The translations under genes and the position numbers were made by a program. A model generated the notes under the pieces. It was not told the DNA's origin and did no database searches. It saw nothing but the letters and a program-made list of their open reading frames with translations. This document shows, piece after piece, positions 26,864 through 36,157 of a DNA stretch of 56,047 nucleotides. This DNA comes from Candidatus Aegiribacteria sp. (lineage in GTDB: Bacteria > Fermentibacterota > Fermentibacteria > Fermentibacterales > JCC-6). Position 1 is the first letter of the stretch. Each line of letters begins with the position of its first letter. The stretch lies in contig JAUVLV010000011.1 in the NCBI GenBank assembly GCA_030600545.1, positions 1-56,047 on the forward strand. Direction: 5' to 3'.

Positions 26864-26983
26864 ATGTCCATCCTTGCAGATCAACCATGCTTTGAGAATA
26901 TTCATATTTGTTTGGAATTAACCATATATGAACCTGGGGGGGTAACTCTGAGAATGAGATCTGGAATTAATCAGCTGGAAAGC
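26864..26983 (+). repeat. Direct repeat copy 2 (5' end of intact cNMP-binding gene)
   Basis: 120-bp partner of 25835-25956. In this copy the reading frame continues into the full gene. The two copies are 1,027-1,029 bp apart. Confidence 0.9.
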
Positions 26984-27466
26984 TCGGATATAACCAATAT
27001 TAAAAGGGCCTGTATAAAGATAGCGGTAAAAGAAGGGGAAAACCTTATTGTAAAGGGAGAGCCTTCTGTAGATCTATACATCGTTACAAGTGGTTCTTTT
27101 AAGGTTTACGATGATACACTGGGCGAGGATTTCGTTCATGCGATTCTGGAAAAGGGTACAATCTTCGGTGAAATGTCATTCATTGACAGCACACCCCGCT
27201 CAGCATCTGTAAAGGCTATTTCGGACGGTACGCTTCTCAGAATGGGCAGGAAGGAGTTTGATGATCTTCTCTCTTCCAATCCTGATACCGCCATGCTCTT
27301 CATTTTTACCCTTTCAAGGGTAATTACAGGAAGGCTCAGAGATGTGAACCTTGCTCTTCGAAACATGACCTTCAACGAACATGACCGTAACAGTGAAAAA
27401 GTAATAAGAGAAGTTATCGCTCAGATGGAAAATGCTGTTCACATCGAACTTTCTGAAGATTCGTAA
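26954..27466 (+). CDS. Cyclic nucleotide-binding domain protein without DNA-binding domain
   Basis: 170 aa consisting of one cNMP-binding domain: VKGEPSVDLYIVTSGSFKVY and the phosphate-binding cassette GEMSFIDSTPRSASV (about residue 72-86). There is no winged helix after it, so it is not a CRP/FNR transcription factor but a stand-alone sensor. The C-terminal 45 aa look helical and may mediate dimerisation. The frame is open from 26864; I chose ATG at 26954, which lies after a GGGGG run, because the upstream residues are non-family. Ligand (cAMP, cGMP or other) unknown. Confidence 0.8.
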   Translation: MRSGINQLESSDITNIKRACIKIAVKEGENLIVKGEPSVDLYIVTSGSFKVYDDTLGEDFVHAILEKGTIFGEMSFIDSTPRSASVKAISDGTLLRMGRKEFDDLLSSNPDTAMLFIFTLSRVITGRLRDVNLALRNMTFNEHDRNSEKVIREVIAQMENAVHIELSEDS

Positions 27467-27532
27467 TATACGAACGTGAGGTTTGGGCTCCTGCACCGGA
27501 GCCCCCGGGAATTAACTCATTGAGGAGGAAGA

Positions 27533-30235
27533 ATGTTACTGCATATTGTTTTTGCTATGGCCATCGGTTCCGGAATACCGATGCAGGAATCTTACGTCGA
27601 AACATCAAACGGTGTCTCAGAATGCATGATTATAACAGAGCAGGGTGATCAGCCATCGCAGACCACGGAGGTTTCATTTCCCGTGACCGATGGAGATCAC
27701 AGTCTTCTTTACAGAGCCGAAGCACTCTGGGTAGACAGGAATCATAAAGCAGCGATAGCTAACGAAATTGCCATCTCAGGAAACGGCCAGGGAGTTCTTG
27801 CCAGCTGGTGGCTAAACAACGACAGATTTTCCAGGTATGTCATGTTGGGAACAGGTGTCCCATTGTGGAGTTTCGATATGCCTGATAACGACTGGGGCAT
27901 GGATGTAAGCGCCGGGTCAGGCACCATCTTCGCGGGTGTATCCAGTTCCGCTGGGCTTTTCGGCTGGCTTACTTCCTCTTCAACACCCAGCCTTGAATTG
28001 GAACCCTCACGGAAACAGGATATTACTTCAGATGGTAACTATATAGTCTACGCAAAAAGCGATGGAGCATTGATCTGCTGGGATTGCGCTTCGGAAACAG
28101 AACTCTGGTCTACTCAGCTTCAGACAACGGGAAACGGTATATACGGCGTAGAAATCTCAGGGGACGGATCAAGGGTACTCGTATCGGTTTACGACACATC
28201 CAGCGGCGCACAGGTTTACGATATGTCAGATGGCTCCCAGGTGGGCGCGGCTCTTGGGAATTACGGCCAGACAAAGGGCGATATTTCCTACGATGGAAAC
28301 AGGATCGTAACCGGCGACTTCAATAGAAGAATAAAGATGTACGAATTCGACGGAACAAACTGGAATCTGGAAGGAAGCATATACACCGGAGACACCTGGG
28401 TAACATCGGTTTCCATTAGCGGCGACGGAGAAACGGTCGCGGGGGGAACCGTTAACCTCAGCTCGTACTCAGGTAAACTTATTAAAATTGACTGGCCTTC
28501 CTCCGGATCTCCGTCCGTACATTGGGAATACAACGATTACGGTGATGAAGTATCATCCATCGATATCTGTTACGATGGCTCCGTTCTGATAGCTGGAAGC
28601 TGGGGAAAGTATAACGCAACCTACGGCGATGTTGTAACGGTTCTGGACAGTGCAGGTTCAGTTATCTTCAATCTGCTGGATGACATCGATGAACCCGGTT
28701 CAATCTTGAGCGTTGCAATCAGCGATGACGGTTCCTTCGCGACTGCTTCCGGGAAAGCTGTACATGCCAGGGCGATGGGTAACGGTGGCGAAGTGTACGG
28801 CATCCGGATCATCGAAATGGGCGATCATGATGTAGCCGTCATCGCAATTGGTTCACCCCAGGAGAATCTGCAGGTGGGTGATGTTGTTTCTCCTGAAGTA
28901 ACCGTATCGAATCCGGGATCGAACCAGGAATCATTCTCGGTCCATGCGGAAATAGCTGAAGAGGAAAGCGGAACGGTCATATGGTCCGACGACGCATCGG
29001 TCACGAATCTCAATCCCGGTGGTAATGAACAGGTAACATTTTTAAACTGGACTGTACCGGACTATGGAAAATGGATTTTTACATCATACACCGAACTTCC
29101 CGGAGATGTATATCCTGAGAACGATACCCTTGCTACAGGTATGGGAGCCTTCCATGATGCAATGGCCAAATCCATAATCTGTCCTTACCTTGAGAACACG
29201 GTTTTCCAGCAGATGGTGCCCATGGTCGAAGTATCCAATTCGGGAACGTATGAAGATGCATTCAACGCGATACTTGAGATAACCCCCTCGGGAGGTTCCG
29301 CAGTTTACCTTGATACGGTAACAACCGCTCCCCTCAACCCGGGAGCTTCAGCAGTTCTGAGTTTCCCGTCCTGGACGCCTCAGGAATTGAATACGTTCAC
29401 TGCAGATCTTACCGTCGAATTGACTGATGATTACAATGAAGATAATGATAGCATTTCAATAATCTTCGATACAACTTACGAAATAATTTACGACGACGGT
29501 TCGTACGAATCCTATTACTGGGTCGGCACGCAGGAAGATGACATGTTCGCCGAGAGGTTTACCCCGGTTCTGACCCCTCCAATAACAATTACAGGGGCCA
29601 GGATGTACGTGAACAGCACCGACACATTCGAATGGGTAGCTATCTGCTCCGATGACGGCACCGGGCGACCTGATGTACTCAATCCGATTCAGATTGTGAA
29701 CAACCCCGGTGTTTCATCAACTCCAGCGTGGCTGGAAATATCTTTTGATATCTGGTGGAACTGCACGGACGATCTCTGGCTTGTGGCAAAATGGTACGAT
29801 GCAAAGGCTCTGGGGGTGGGAACAGACATGAGCGCCCCGGTTACAGGCAGATGCTGGTGGCACAACAGAACCAGCGGGTGGACGAATTTTACCTCGGGTG
29901 ATTACTCCTTCAGGCTTAATGTGGAACCGACAACCGGAACAGGGGAAGGACCCGGGATACCCGCCGTTTACGATATGAGCTCGCCCAGACCGAACCCTTC
30001 TGCGGGAATAGTTTCGATAATGCTGAGCATTCCTGAAAATGAGGGGCAGGTAAACCTGTCCGTTTACGATCTTTCAGGCAGATGTATTGATACTGTGGTA
30101 AGCGGTGTATTCAAAGCCGGTGAGCATAGTGTTGTATGGGATCCATCACAGTCTTCGATTTCAACCGGGGTCTATTTCTTGAGAATGGACGCGCCAGGCA
30201 CTGTTGTAACGGAAAAACTGATAATTATCAGATAA
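27533..30235 (+). CDS. Large secreted beta-propeller protein with T9SS sorting domain
   Basis: 900 aa. A short hydrophobic start acts as signal peptide. Residues about 60-430 form WD40/PQQ-like propeller repeats (ISGDGSRVLVSVYD, ISGDGETVAGGTV, ISDDGSFATASGK). Residues about 440-660 contain two CARDB-like Ig domains (VGDVVSPEVTVSNPGSNQES; VPMVEVSNSGTYEDAFNA). A lectin-like/jelly-roll stretch follows, and residues about 815-900 are a T9SS type A domain (RPNPSAGIVSI, VYDLSGR, STGVYFLRM). GAGGAGGAAG precedes the ATG. Probably surface-attached; ligand unknown. Confidence 0.8.
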   Translation: MLLHIVFAMAIGSGIPMQESYVETSNGVSECMIITEQGDQPSQTTEVSFPVTDGDHSLLYRAEALWVDRNHKAAIANEIAISGNGQGVLASWWLNNDRFSRYVMLGTGVPLWSFDMPDNDWGMDVSAGSGTIFAGVSSSAGLFGWLTSSSTPSLELEPSRKQDITSDGNYIVYAKSDGALICWDCASETELWSTQLQTTGNGIYGVEISGDGSRVLVSVYDTSSGAQVYDMSDGSQVGAALGNYGQTKGDISYDGNRIVTGDFNRRIKMYEFDGTNWNLEGSIYTGDTWVTSVSISGDGETVAGGTVNLSSYSGKLIKIDWPSSGSPSVHWEYNDYGDEVSSIDICYDGSVLIAGSWGKYNATYGDVVTVLDSAGSVIFNLLDDIDEPGSILSVAISDDGSFATASGKAVHARAMGNGGEVYGIRIIEMGDHDVAVIAIGSPQENLQVGDVVSPEVTVSNPGSNQESFSVHAEIAEEESGTVIWSDDASVTNLNPGGNEQVTFLNWTVPDYGKWIFTSYTELPGDVYPENDTLATGMGAFHDAMAKSIICPYLENTVFQQMVPMVEVSNSGTYEDAFNAILEITPSGGSAVYLDTVTTAPLNPGASAVLSFPSWTPQELNTFTADLTVELTDDYNEDNDSISIIFDTTYEIIYDDGSYESYYWVGTQEDDMFAERFTPVLTPPITITGARMYVNSTDTFEWVAICSDDGTGRPDVLNPIQIVNNPGVSSTPAWLEISFDIWWNCTDDLWLVAKWYDAKALGVGTDMSAPVTGRCWWHNRTSGWTNFTSGDYSFRLNVEPTTGTGEGPGIPAVYDMSSPRPNPSAGIVSIMLSIPENEGQVNLSVYDLSGRCIDTVVSGVFKAGEHSVVWDPSQSSISTGVYFLRMDAPGTVVTEKLIIIR

Positions 30236-30250
30236 ACCGGATAGAAACAA

Positions 30251-30295
30251 TTAGGGACGGAGGTAATTAGAAAATCTAATTACCTCCGTCCCTAA
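30251..30295. repeat. Palindromic GGGACGGAGG repeat (short form)
   Basis: Perfect 20-bp inverted repeat (arms 30251-30270 and 30276-30295) with a 5-nt AAAAT loop. The arm contains TTAGGGACGG and GGTAATTAG. It lies between convergent genes, and its right arm contains the TAG stop of the ABC-F gene. A REP-like element that may end both transcripts. Confidence 0.92.
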
Positions 30296-31788
30296 GCCTT
30301 TTTGGTAACAGACAGCTTCCCATCCTTGATATTCCATTGAATATTCGTTGTGTTGCTTAAGAACTCCCTGTCGTGACTTACCAGCAGCAATGCGCCAGTA
30401 TAATCGTTAAGAGCCTTTTCAAGACATTCTACTGATGGCAGATCCATGTGGTTTGTGGGCTCATCCATTATTACAAGCCATGGCGTCTTCGAAAGGCCAA
30501 GCGCAAGTAAGAGTTTTCTGGCTTCCCCAGGGCTTGGCACCGAGGAACTGAGCACCCTTTCCGGATCGCTGCCAAGTCTTCTCACAATGGTCATTAATTG
30601 CCCAAGAGCTTCTCTGGAGAGTCTTTGTACTTCTTCCAGATAACCACTGCATTCATCCGCTGTGATCTCCTGTGGAATCCAGATCAGTTTTCCCTCAGGG
30701 CAATTCAGTTTTGTCTTCAGATGGTTAAGCAATGTGGTTTTTCCTGCTCCATTCCCGCCGGTTAATGCTATCCTGTCTTCGGATTGGATTTCAAATTGCG
30801 GATATGAGAGGGTTGCCTTACCCACTCGGATTTCTCCAGGAGGCATCTCAAGAAGATAATTTCTGGTAGATCCTTCCCCCGGCAGTTCAATGCCGGTACC
30901 GTAGGTTTTCCTATATGTGATGGACTCCATGTGTTTCTTTGCCCTCTCTGCCCTTGCTGTCGCCTCCCTGCTTCTTTGCCCTGCTTTCTGTACTATGCTG
31001 TGAACCTGTGATGTACCATCGTAGTTGTATTTGCAGATATCCTTGAATGAGATTTGATTCCCGGAAAGGTGGGCCTGTATTGTTCTGGACTTTATCATCT
31101 TTTTTCTGGCGTCCCGTTTCAGCTGCTTATATTTGACTCTAGCCAGTTTTCTTCTTTTTGCAAGATGATTCTGTTTCAGGCGATCTGCTACAATGGCTGA
31201 TGTGTAACCAGTCCTATAAAACCGCAAACCTTCATCAAAAAACAGAACACAGGAGGTACACAGTTCATCCATGGCATATCTGTCATGGCTTACCAGCAAA
31301 CCACAGCCCTGATACTCCCTCATTGATCTCATCAAAAGGGATCTACCGTCAGTATCAAGATGATTGAAGGGCTCATCAAGAGCCAGAACAGTCGGTCGAA
31401 TCGATATTGCCGCTGCAATCTGAAGGCGTCTTCTCTCTCCATAGGAAAGGGTATCCCATCTGTTTCCCCAGTCATCTCCGATTTTGAGAATGTCCTTCAA
31501 TCTGATGGAATCTGAAGACCAGTCAAAGAGGAATTCATCCATGTATTCAGGGGGATGATCCGTTCTCTGCGGGCAGTAAACAGTTGTTCCTGAAAAAACA
31601 ACTGAGCCGGTGTCCGGTGTCAGTAACCCCGTCGCGAGTTTAAGTACAGTTGTTTTACCACAACCGTTGGCTCCCGCGAATGCAGTCCAGCCTGAACCAA
31701 GATTAAGGGAGACAGCGGCAACTGCCTGTTGAATGGAGCCGGGATAAGTGTACGAGATGTTGCTGAAGCGCAGATATATTTGATACAT
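30292..31788 (-). CDS. ABC-F-like dual ATPase
   Basis: 498 aa with two ATP-binding cassettes and no membrane segments. NBD1: GANGCGKTT, LSYGERRRLQIA, ALDEPFNHLD. A basic linker of about 120 aa follows (KRRKLARVKYKQLKRDARKK). NBD2: GGNGAGKTT, a poorer signature PSPGEARKLLLALGL, IMDEPTNHMD and SHDREFL. This is the ABC-F plan of ribosome-binding translation factors, some of which give antibiotic protection. NBD2 lacks a standard LSGGQ. The last codon is followed by a TAG that belongs to the palindromic repeat, so the original end may have been lost. Confidence 0.82.
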   Translation of the reverse strand: MYQIYLRFSNISYTYPGSIQQAVAAVSLNLGSGWTAFAGANGCGKTTVLKLATGLLTPDTGSVVFSGTTVYCPQRTDHPPEYMDEFLFDWSSDSIRLKDILKIGDDWGNRWDTLSYGERRRLQIAAAISIRPTVLALDEPFNHLDTDGRSLLMRSMREYQGCGLLVSHDRYAMDELCTSCVLFFDEGLRFYRTGYTSAIVADRLKQNHLAKRRKLARVKYKQLKRDARKKMIKSRTIQAHLSGNQISFKDICKYNYDGTSQVHSIVQKAGQRSREATARAERAKKHMESITYRKTYGTGIELPGEGSTRNYLLEMPPGEIRVGKATLSYPQFEIQSEDRIALTGGNGAGKTTLLNHLKTKLNCPEGKLIWIPQEITADECSGYLEEVQRLSREALGQLMTIVRRLGSDPERVLSSSVPSPGEARKLLLALGLSKTPWLVIMDEPTNHMDLPSVECLEKALNDYTGALLLVSHDREFLSNTTNIQWNIKDGKLSVTKKA

Positions 31789-31949
31789 GAAAGTCCTTTC
31801 TGAAAAATGCCTTTAACGAACCGCTTTTTCAGAAAGTAATGATCATGTCCCACCATCCTGTACCGGGTAAATGCTCGAACTTTACTTTTACAATATACTC
31901 ATTTTCAGCTTAAGCGTAAAAAATGCCCTGATGGTCCTGGAATGTTGAG

Positions 31950-34874
31950 TTACTCAAAAACCTGAATCAAATCGTTGAATATATTTTTGTTCTCCTTGAT
32001 CTTGCCTTCGCTTCCTACAACACAGAAGTAATTCTTGTTGAGTGCGTCTTCTATCAGATCAGCAAGTTCTACAATATCTTTCTGAGTGGTCGCGATTACC
32101 TGATCACGGGTTTTCTGAATATCCGCATGCGTAATACCTGTTATCCATCTTTCTGCAGCACGTTCGCCTTTCATTGATGGCGTCAGCGGCCGGTCAAGAT
32201 TGGAGATGGATCCAAGAACGAATTTCGTGATTTCCTCTTTGTCGAAATCCGTGTTGCGGAGGAATTCCGGCAGCCCGTCAAATATTTCAAGTGTTTCTAT
32301 GAGATTGGGGTCTCTGAAAGATCCCAGGAAGAGCTTGCCGTCCCTGTCAAATTGTGCAAATACACCGTAGGCACCACCCTGGACGCGAATTCGGTTCCAG
32401 AGATATGTCAATCGAGATATGGTCGATACAACCTGCATAACTCCGGTGTACTCGTATCCCAGCTGACTGAAATCAAAACCCTTTGCCACATACTGAACCT
32501 TTCCGGGGGTGTAGAGTCCTTCATTAATAACCGGGGTCTCAAAGGAGTACTCAACAGGAACAGGCGTATCACTGGACAGGTGTTCCAGGAGAGACGGAAA
32601 TTCCTTCTGGAACGCTGGATAGTCCTTTTCATCGATGGTAATGCTGGCAAGGAGATTCTTGCGGTTGAAAACAAGTCCGGCAGTATCTACCAGCTTGTTC
32701 TTGATTTCATCAGCACGGGCATCAAAATTGTCAGCCATGGCCGAAATAGCCCGGTACAGCGCCAGCCCTTCGATCTGTTCGGAGTAATGATCTGCGGGAG
32801 ACATGTAAGAAAACAGCCGACACTTAGCAATCGTGTGTGACCTGAAATTGATGTACATCTCCAGGCGTGACTTCATTTCATGTACGATATCCTTCAGACG
32901 GATCGTGTTGCTGAAATCTGTATGACCGAGCACCTCACTCAGCAACTCGATCATTCTGGGCAGCTTGTGTATGAGTGCTTTGGACTGGACTTCAAGGCGG
33001 GGCATCATTGCTCCGGTATGTATGTGTTTGTGTACAGAGACATCCAGATCGATACCACCGGTATGTATGTTCAATTCATTGGCAAGATCGCTGTAATCAT
33101 GGTTTTCAGTATCGGTTCTGGACACCACCCGCGTGAGAAGCGCAAGATAGGGCAGGTCCTCGGCCGGAATAACACCACTCTCGAAATAAAGGTTCAGATA
33201 AGCGATGTTGTTGGTGAAGAGGTGATGCACAAGTACCGGTACACATGCCTCCTCTTTTTCTGCAAGCGGCAATTCCTCTGATTTACTTCTAATATCCTTG
33301 CGGGACAGGCTGGGTATTTTCTCCAGGACTTCTGGAGAATCAGGTATACTTTGGCGTTCCCTGAGAGCCTTTGTCTGCTCGACCAATTCTTCGATCTGAT
33401 CTGGAGACAGCGATGCTTTATAATCCGAAAGCTTCTTACGGAGAGCCGCTGTTTTATCTTCCTCGAGGCCCTGTCTGGGACGCACAACAAGAAGCGACCG
33501 GTGGCTGTTATTAAGCAAATATTCGTCGATGAGTTTTTCGAAGTAGTTTTCTGTCAATCCACGGCGGAGGATTTTAAGTGCAGGTTCATATTCAAGAGGA
33601 GTAAACGGGGTTTCGCCGTGCAGCCAGGTGGAGAGACTCTTCATGGCATAGAAAAGCCCCTTTGGATATCCCTGGTAATCTGCCTCACGCAGAGTAAATT
33701 CCATTGAGTTAATCGAGGCTTCAATTAGTTTTTTGTCTATACCATTTTCGACAAGATCATGGAGTGTGTCGAATACAACTTCTTCGAATTCATCTTTGCG
33801 GTCTTCGTTGGAGTTTTTCAGTACAACACTGAAAGGAGTCTGGAGCACACCACCGATATATTGACCAAATACGTCTTTACCAAGACCGGATTCAAGAAGC
33901 GCTTTTTTCAGAGGTGCCGCGGGAGTATCCAGAAGCAGGTGTTCAAGAATTTCAAATGCCAGGCAGAGTTCCGGGTCTGTTGACCTGGCTGTAACCCAGC
34001 TGAGACACAGATACGTTTTCCCGTCTTCGGTCTCTTCCTTTGAAACAGGATAATCAACTGTCATCTTTGCCGGTTTGTCAAAAGCGGTCTGCAGGTTAAT
34101 CATCGAATTGACATTGCGGAAACTGAAGTCCTTCAGGTATTTATCGTTGATGAATTTAAGTTCCTGAAGCGTATCGCCGTCACCGTACAGGTAGATATAA
34201 CTGTTTGAAGGATGGTAGTATTCACTGTGAAACGCGCAGAACTGTTCCTGTGTAAGTTCCGGTATTACATCCGGATCGCCTCCTGAATCCACTCCATAGG
34301 CTGTGTTCGGAAAAAGAGACTCGAAAATTTTTCTCGTCAGCATCTCTTCGGGTGTTGAATATGCCCCACGCATTTCATTGTAGACAACACCTTTATATGT
34401 AATCTCTTCTTCAGGGCTGTTAAGTTCGAAATGCCAGCCTTCCTGCTTCAAGATTTCCGGTTTAGTATGAATATTGGGATAAAGAACCGCATCAAGATAA
34501 ACATCCATCAGATTGAAAAAGTCTTTTGTGTTTCTGCTGGCGATTGGATACATGGTTTTGTCCGGAAAAGTCATGGCATTCAGGAATGTCTTGAGTGAAC
34601 CCTTCAGCAATTCCACAAATGGCTCTTTGGATGGAAATTTGCGTGAACCGCAGAGCACCGAATGTTCAAGGATATGCGGCAATCCCCTGCTGTCCTTTGG
34701 CGGAGTCCGGAAAGCAATTGAAAATAACTTGTTGTCATCACTGTTCTCAAGTTTTACAAGCTGTGCGCCACTTTTTTCATGCTCGAACAAGAATCCGTTT
34801 GAGTTGATCTCACTGATATCATGCTTATCAATAAGTACGAAACCATGATAGGTTTTTCCTGCTTCAAATGCCAT
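31950..34874 (-). CDS. M16C-family zinc metallopeptidase (PreP/Cym1 type)
   Basis: 974 aa, the full length for presequence-protease-type M16C enzymes. The inverted HxxEH zinc site is HILEH near residue 66 (LPHILEHSVLCGSRKFPSKE), and SLKTFLNAMTFPDKTMYPIAS follows as in PreP. The protein closes around and degrades short unfolded peptides. No signal peptide, so it is cytosolic. ATG at 34874 has AAGGG upstream. Stands alone between two intergenic regions. Confidence 0.92.
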   Translation of the reverse strand: MAFEAGKTYHGFVLIDKHDISEINSNGFLFEHEKSGAQLVKLENSDDNKLFSIAFRTPPKDSRGLPHILEHSVLCGSRKFPSKEPFVELLKGSLKTFLNAMTFPDKTMYPIASRNTKDFFNLMDVYLDAVLYPNIHTKPEILKQEGWHFELNSPEEEITYKGVVYNEMRGAYSTPEEMLTRKIFESLFPNTAYGVDSGGDPDVIPELTQEQFCAFHSEYYHPSNSYIYLYGDGDTLQELKFINDKYLKDFSFRNVNSMINLQTAFDKPAKMTVDYPVSKEETEDGKTYLCLSWVTARSTDPELCLAFEILEHLLLDTPAAPLKKALLESGLGKDVFGQYIGGVLQTPFSVVLKNSNEDRKDEFEEVVFDTLHDLVENGIDKKLIEASINSMEFTLREADYQGYPKGLFYAMKSLSTWLHGETPFTPLEYEPALKILRRGLTENYFEKLIDEYLLNNSHRSLLVVRPRQGLEEDKTAALRKKLSDYKASLSPDQIEELVEQTKALRERQSIPDSPEVLEKIPSLSRKDIRSKSEELPLAEKEEACVPVLVHHLFTNNIAYLNLYFESGVIPAEDLPYLALLTRVVSRTDTENHDYSDLANELNIHTGGIDLDVSVHKHIHTGAMMPRLEVQSKALIHKLPRMIELLSEVLGHTDFSNTIRLKDIVHEMKSRLEMYINFRSHTIAKCRLFSYMSPADHYSEQIEGLALYRAISAMADNFDARADEIKNKLVDTAGLVFNRKNLLASITIDEKDYPAFQKEFPSLLEHLSSDTPVPVEYSFETPVINEGLYTPGKVQYVAKGFDFSQLGYEYTGVMQVVSTISRLTYLWNRIRVQGGAYGVFAQFDRDGKLFLGSFRDPNLIETLEIFDGLPEFLRNTDFDKEEITKFVLGSISNLDRPLTPSMKGERAAERWITGITHADIQKTRDQVIATTQKDIVELADLIEDALNKNYFCVVGSEGKIKENKNIFNDLIQVFE

Positions 34875-35032
34875 CGTGTTTCCCTTCATTTATACTGAGA
34901 CCGTTGTCAAATATGTTTGTAAAAGGCTTGCTGTGCCTTTGAACTTTTCTGTCAGTTATAATAATTTAATATCCTAAAATTAAATTTATTTGACACAAAT
35001 GCTAGAATGAAAGATCTGAGTGACCCTAGGAA
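34875..35032. other. Intergenic region before M16C peptidase
   Basis: AT-rich, must hold the promoter of the minus-strand peptidase gene. No gene, repeat or RNA was recognised here; the kinase remnant follows. Confidence 0.5.
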
Positions 35033-35221
35033 TCATACTGAGAAGTGGAAAGTCGAGCCATTCCCCACTTCGCCTTCCGCCAGGATTTTTCCTCCGTGAC
35101 GGTTGATAATCCGTTTCAATGTTGCCAGGCCTATGCCCGTTCCGGGGAACTCCTCCCTTGAATGAAACCTCTGAGACACTCCGAGTAATTTGTATATATA
35201 CTTCATATTGAAGCCCGCTAA
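35033..35221 (-). pseudogene. C-terminal fragment of a histidine kinase ATPase domain
   Basis: The minus strand from about 35221 to a TGA at 35033-35035 encodes an orphan kinase end of roughly 60 aa: FNMKYIYKLLGVSQRFHSRE, EEFPGTGIGLATLKRIINRH, and GNGSTFHFSV at the end. This is the G1/G2-box end of HATPase_c as in phytochrome-like kinases (LF..HSREEFPGTGIGLATVKRII). There is no DHp domain or start upstream. A decayed gene, or a fragment left by rearrangement. Confidence 0.75.
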
Positions 35222-35347
35222 GTAATAGAAAGCAAAGTGAGATCATTGTCTTCAATCGCAGAATTGGTATCTTCATTCATTACGAAAACTATACTGATCC
35301 GGGTATGAACCCGGGACATATCAGTTACCCTAACTCTGAGATGTGAT

Positions 35348-36157
35348 ATGCCGAAATATCTTGGAAAGTGCCCCCCTTTGCGTGAAGCTGATCTTTACAC
35401 CGGATGTCCATTCAACTGCGTATATTGCATAGCAAAACAGCGGCACTCGGCAGAAATCAGACCTGCCGGCCGGGAGCAGGAGCTCATCATGAGCCCTGTA
35501 TCCGATATCCCCCTGTACCTGTCTCCATGGACCGATCCTTACCCCCCCTGCGAAGAGAAACAATTCCGCACCGGTTCGCTGGTAAGGCACCTTTCCAGAA
35601 CGGGGCAACCGTTCTATGTAATTACAAGGAGCCTGCTCGTAAGAAGAGATATCGATGTTATAAGGAATAGCGATCGGGCTTTTGTAGCGATATCGCTGAA
35701 CACTCTGGACGAAGATATAACCGAACTTCTCGAACCGAACGCCCCCGGAGCAGGCGAGAGGGCTGATATGATTGAAGAACTGGCCGGAATCGCCGGGTTG
35801 AGAACCGTTGTCAGAGTTGACCCGATTTTACCCGGTATTACCGACGGAGACAAACTGCTGGAACTTCTGCAGTGGGTGCTTAGAATAAAGCCCTTCGCTA
35901 TCGGAGTGGAAACTCTTAGAATAGATACTTTCATTGCATCCAGGCTGAGGAATGTACTTCCAGAGGAATCGTTTTATCGCATGATGGAGTACTACTCCCC
36001 ACCTGGTGATATTCCGATCCATCCCGCTCTGGAATGGCGGCTGGACCTGTTCCGAAGGATCGCGTCGCTGTTCGAGAAAACGGATGTCAGAGCATGCTTC
36101 TGCCGGGCGACCGTGCCCGAACAGATCACACCGTGGGACTGCCGGGGAGGGTACTGA
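35348..36157 (+). CDS. Radical SAM protein, SPL/COG1533-like
   Basis: 269 aa with the radical SAM cluster motif CxxxCxxC as CPFNCVYC at residues 20-27. The following PLYLSPWTDPYPPCEEKQFR and FYVITRSLLVRRDIDVI are typical of the spore photoproduct lyase-like COG1533 group, which binds 4Fe-4S and S-adenosylmethionine. The reaction is unknown; extra cysteines near the end (RACFCRA) could bind another cluster. It is the first gene of a four-gene operon and its stop overlaps the next ATG (TGATG). Confidence 0.82.
   Translation: MPKYLGKCPPLREADLYTGCPFNCVYCIAKQRHSAEIRPAGREQELIMSPVSDIPLYLSPWTDPYPPCEEKQFRTGSLVRHLSRTGQPFYVITRSLLVRRDIDVIRNSDRAFVAISLNTLDEDITELLEPNAPGAGERADMIEELAGIAGLRTVVRVDPILPGITDGDKLLELLQWVLRIKPFAIGVETLRIDTFIASRLRNVLPEESFYRMMEYYSPPGDIPIHPALEWRLDLFRRIASLFEKTDVRACFCRATVPEQITPWDCRGGY

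Noticed and set aside
34986-35276. 96-codon minus-strand frame as a gene
   Set aside because: It is out of frame with the recognisable kinase fragment in the same DNA, which explains the region better.
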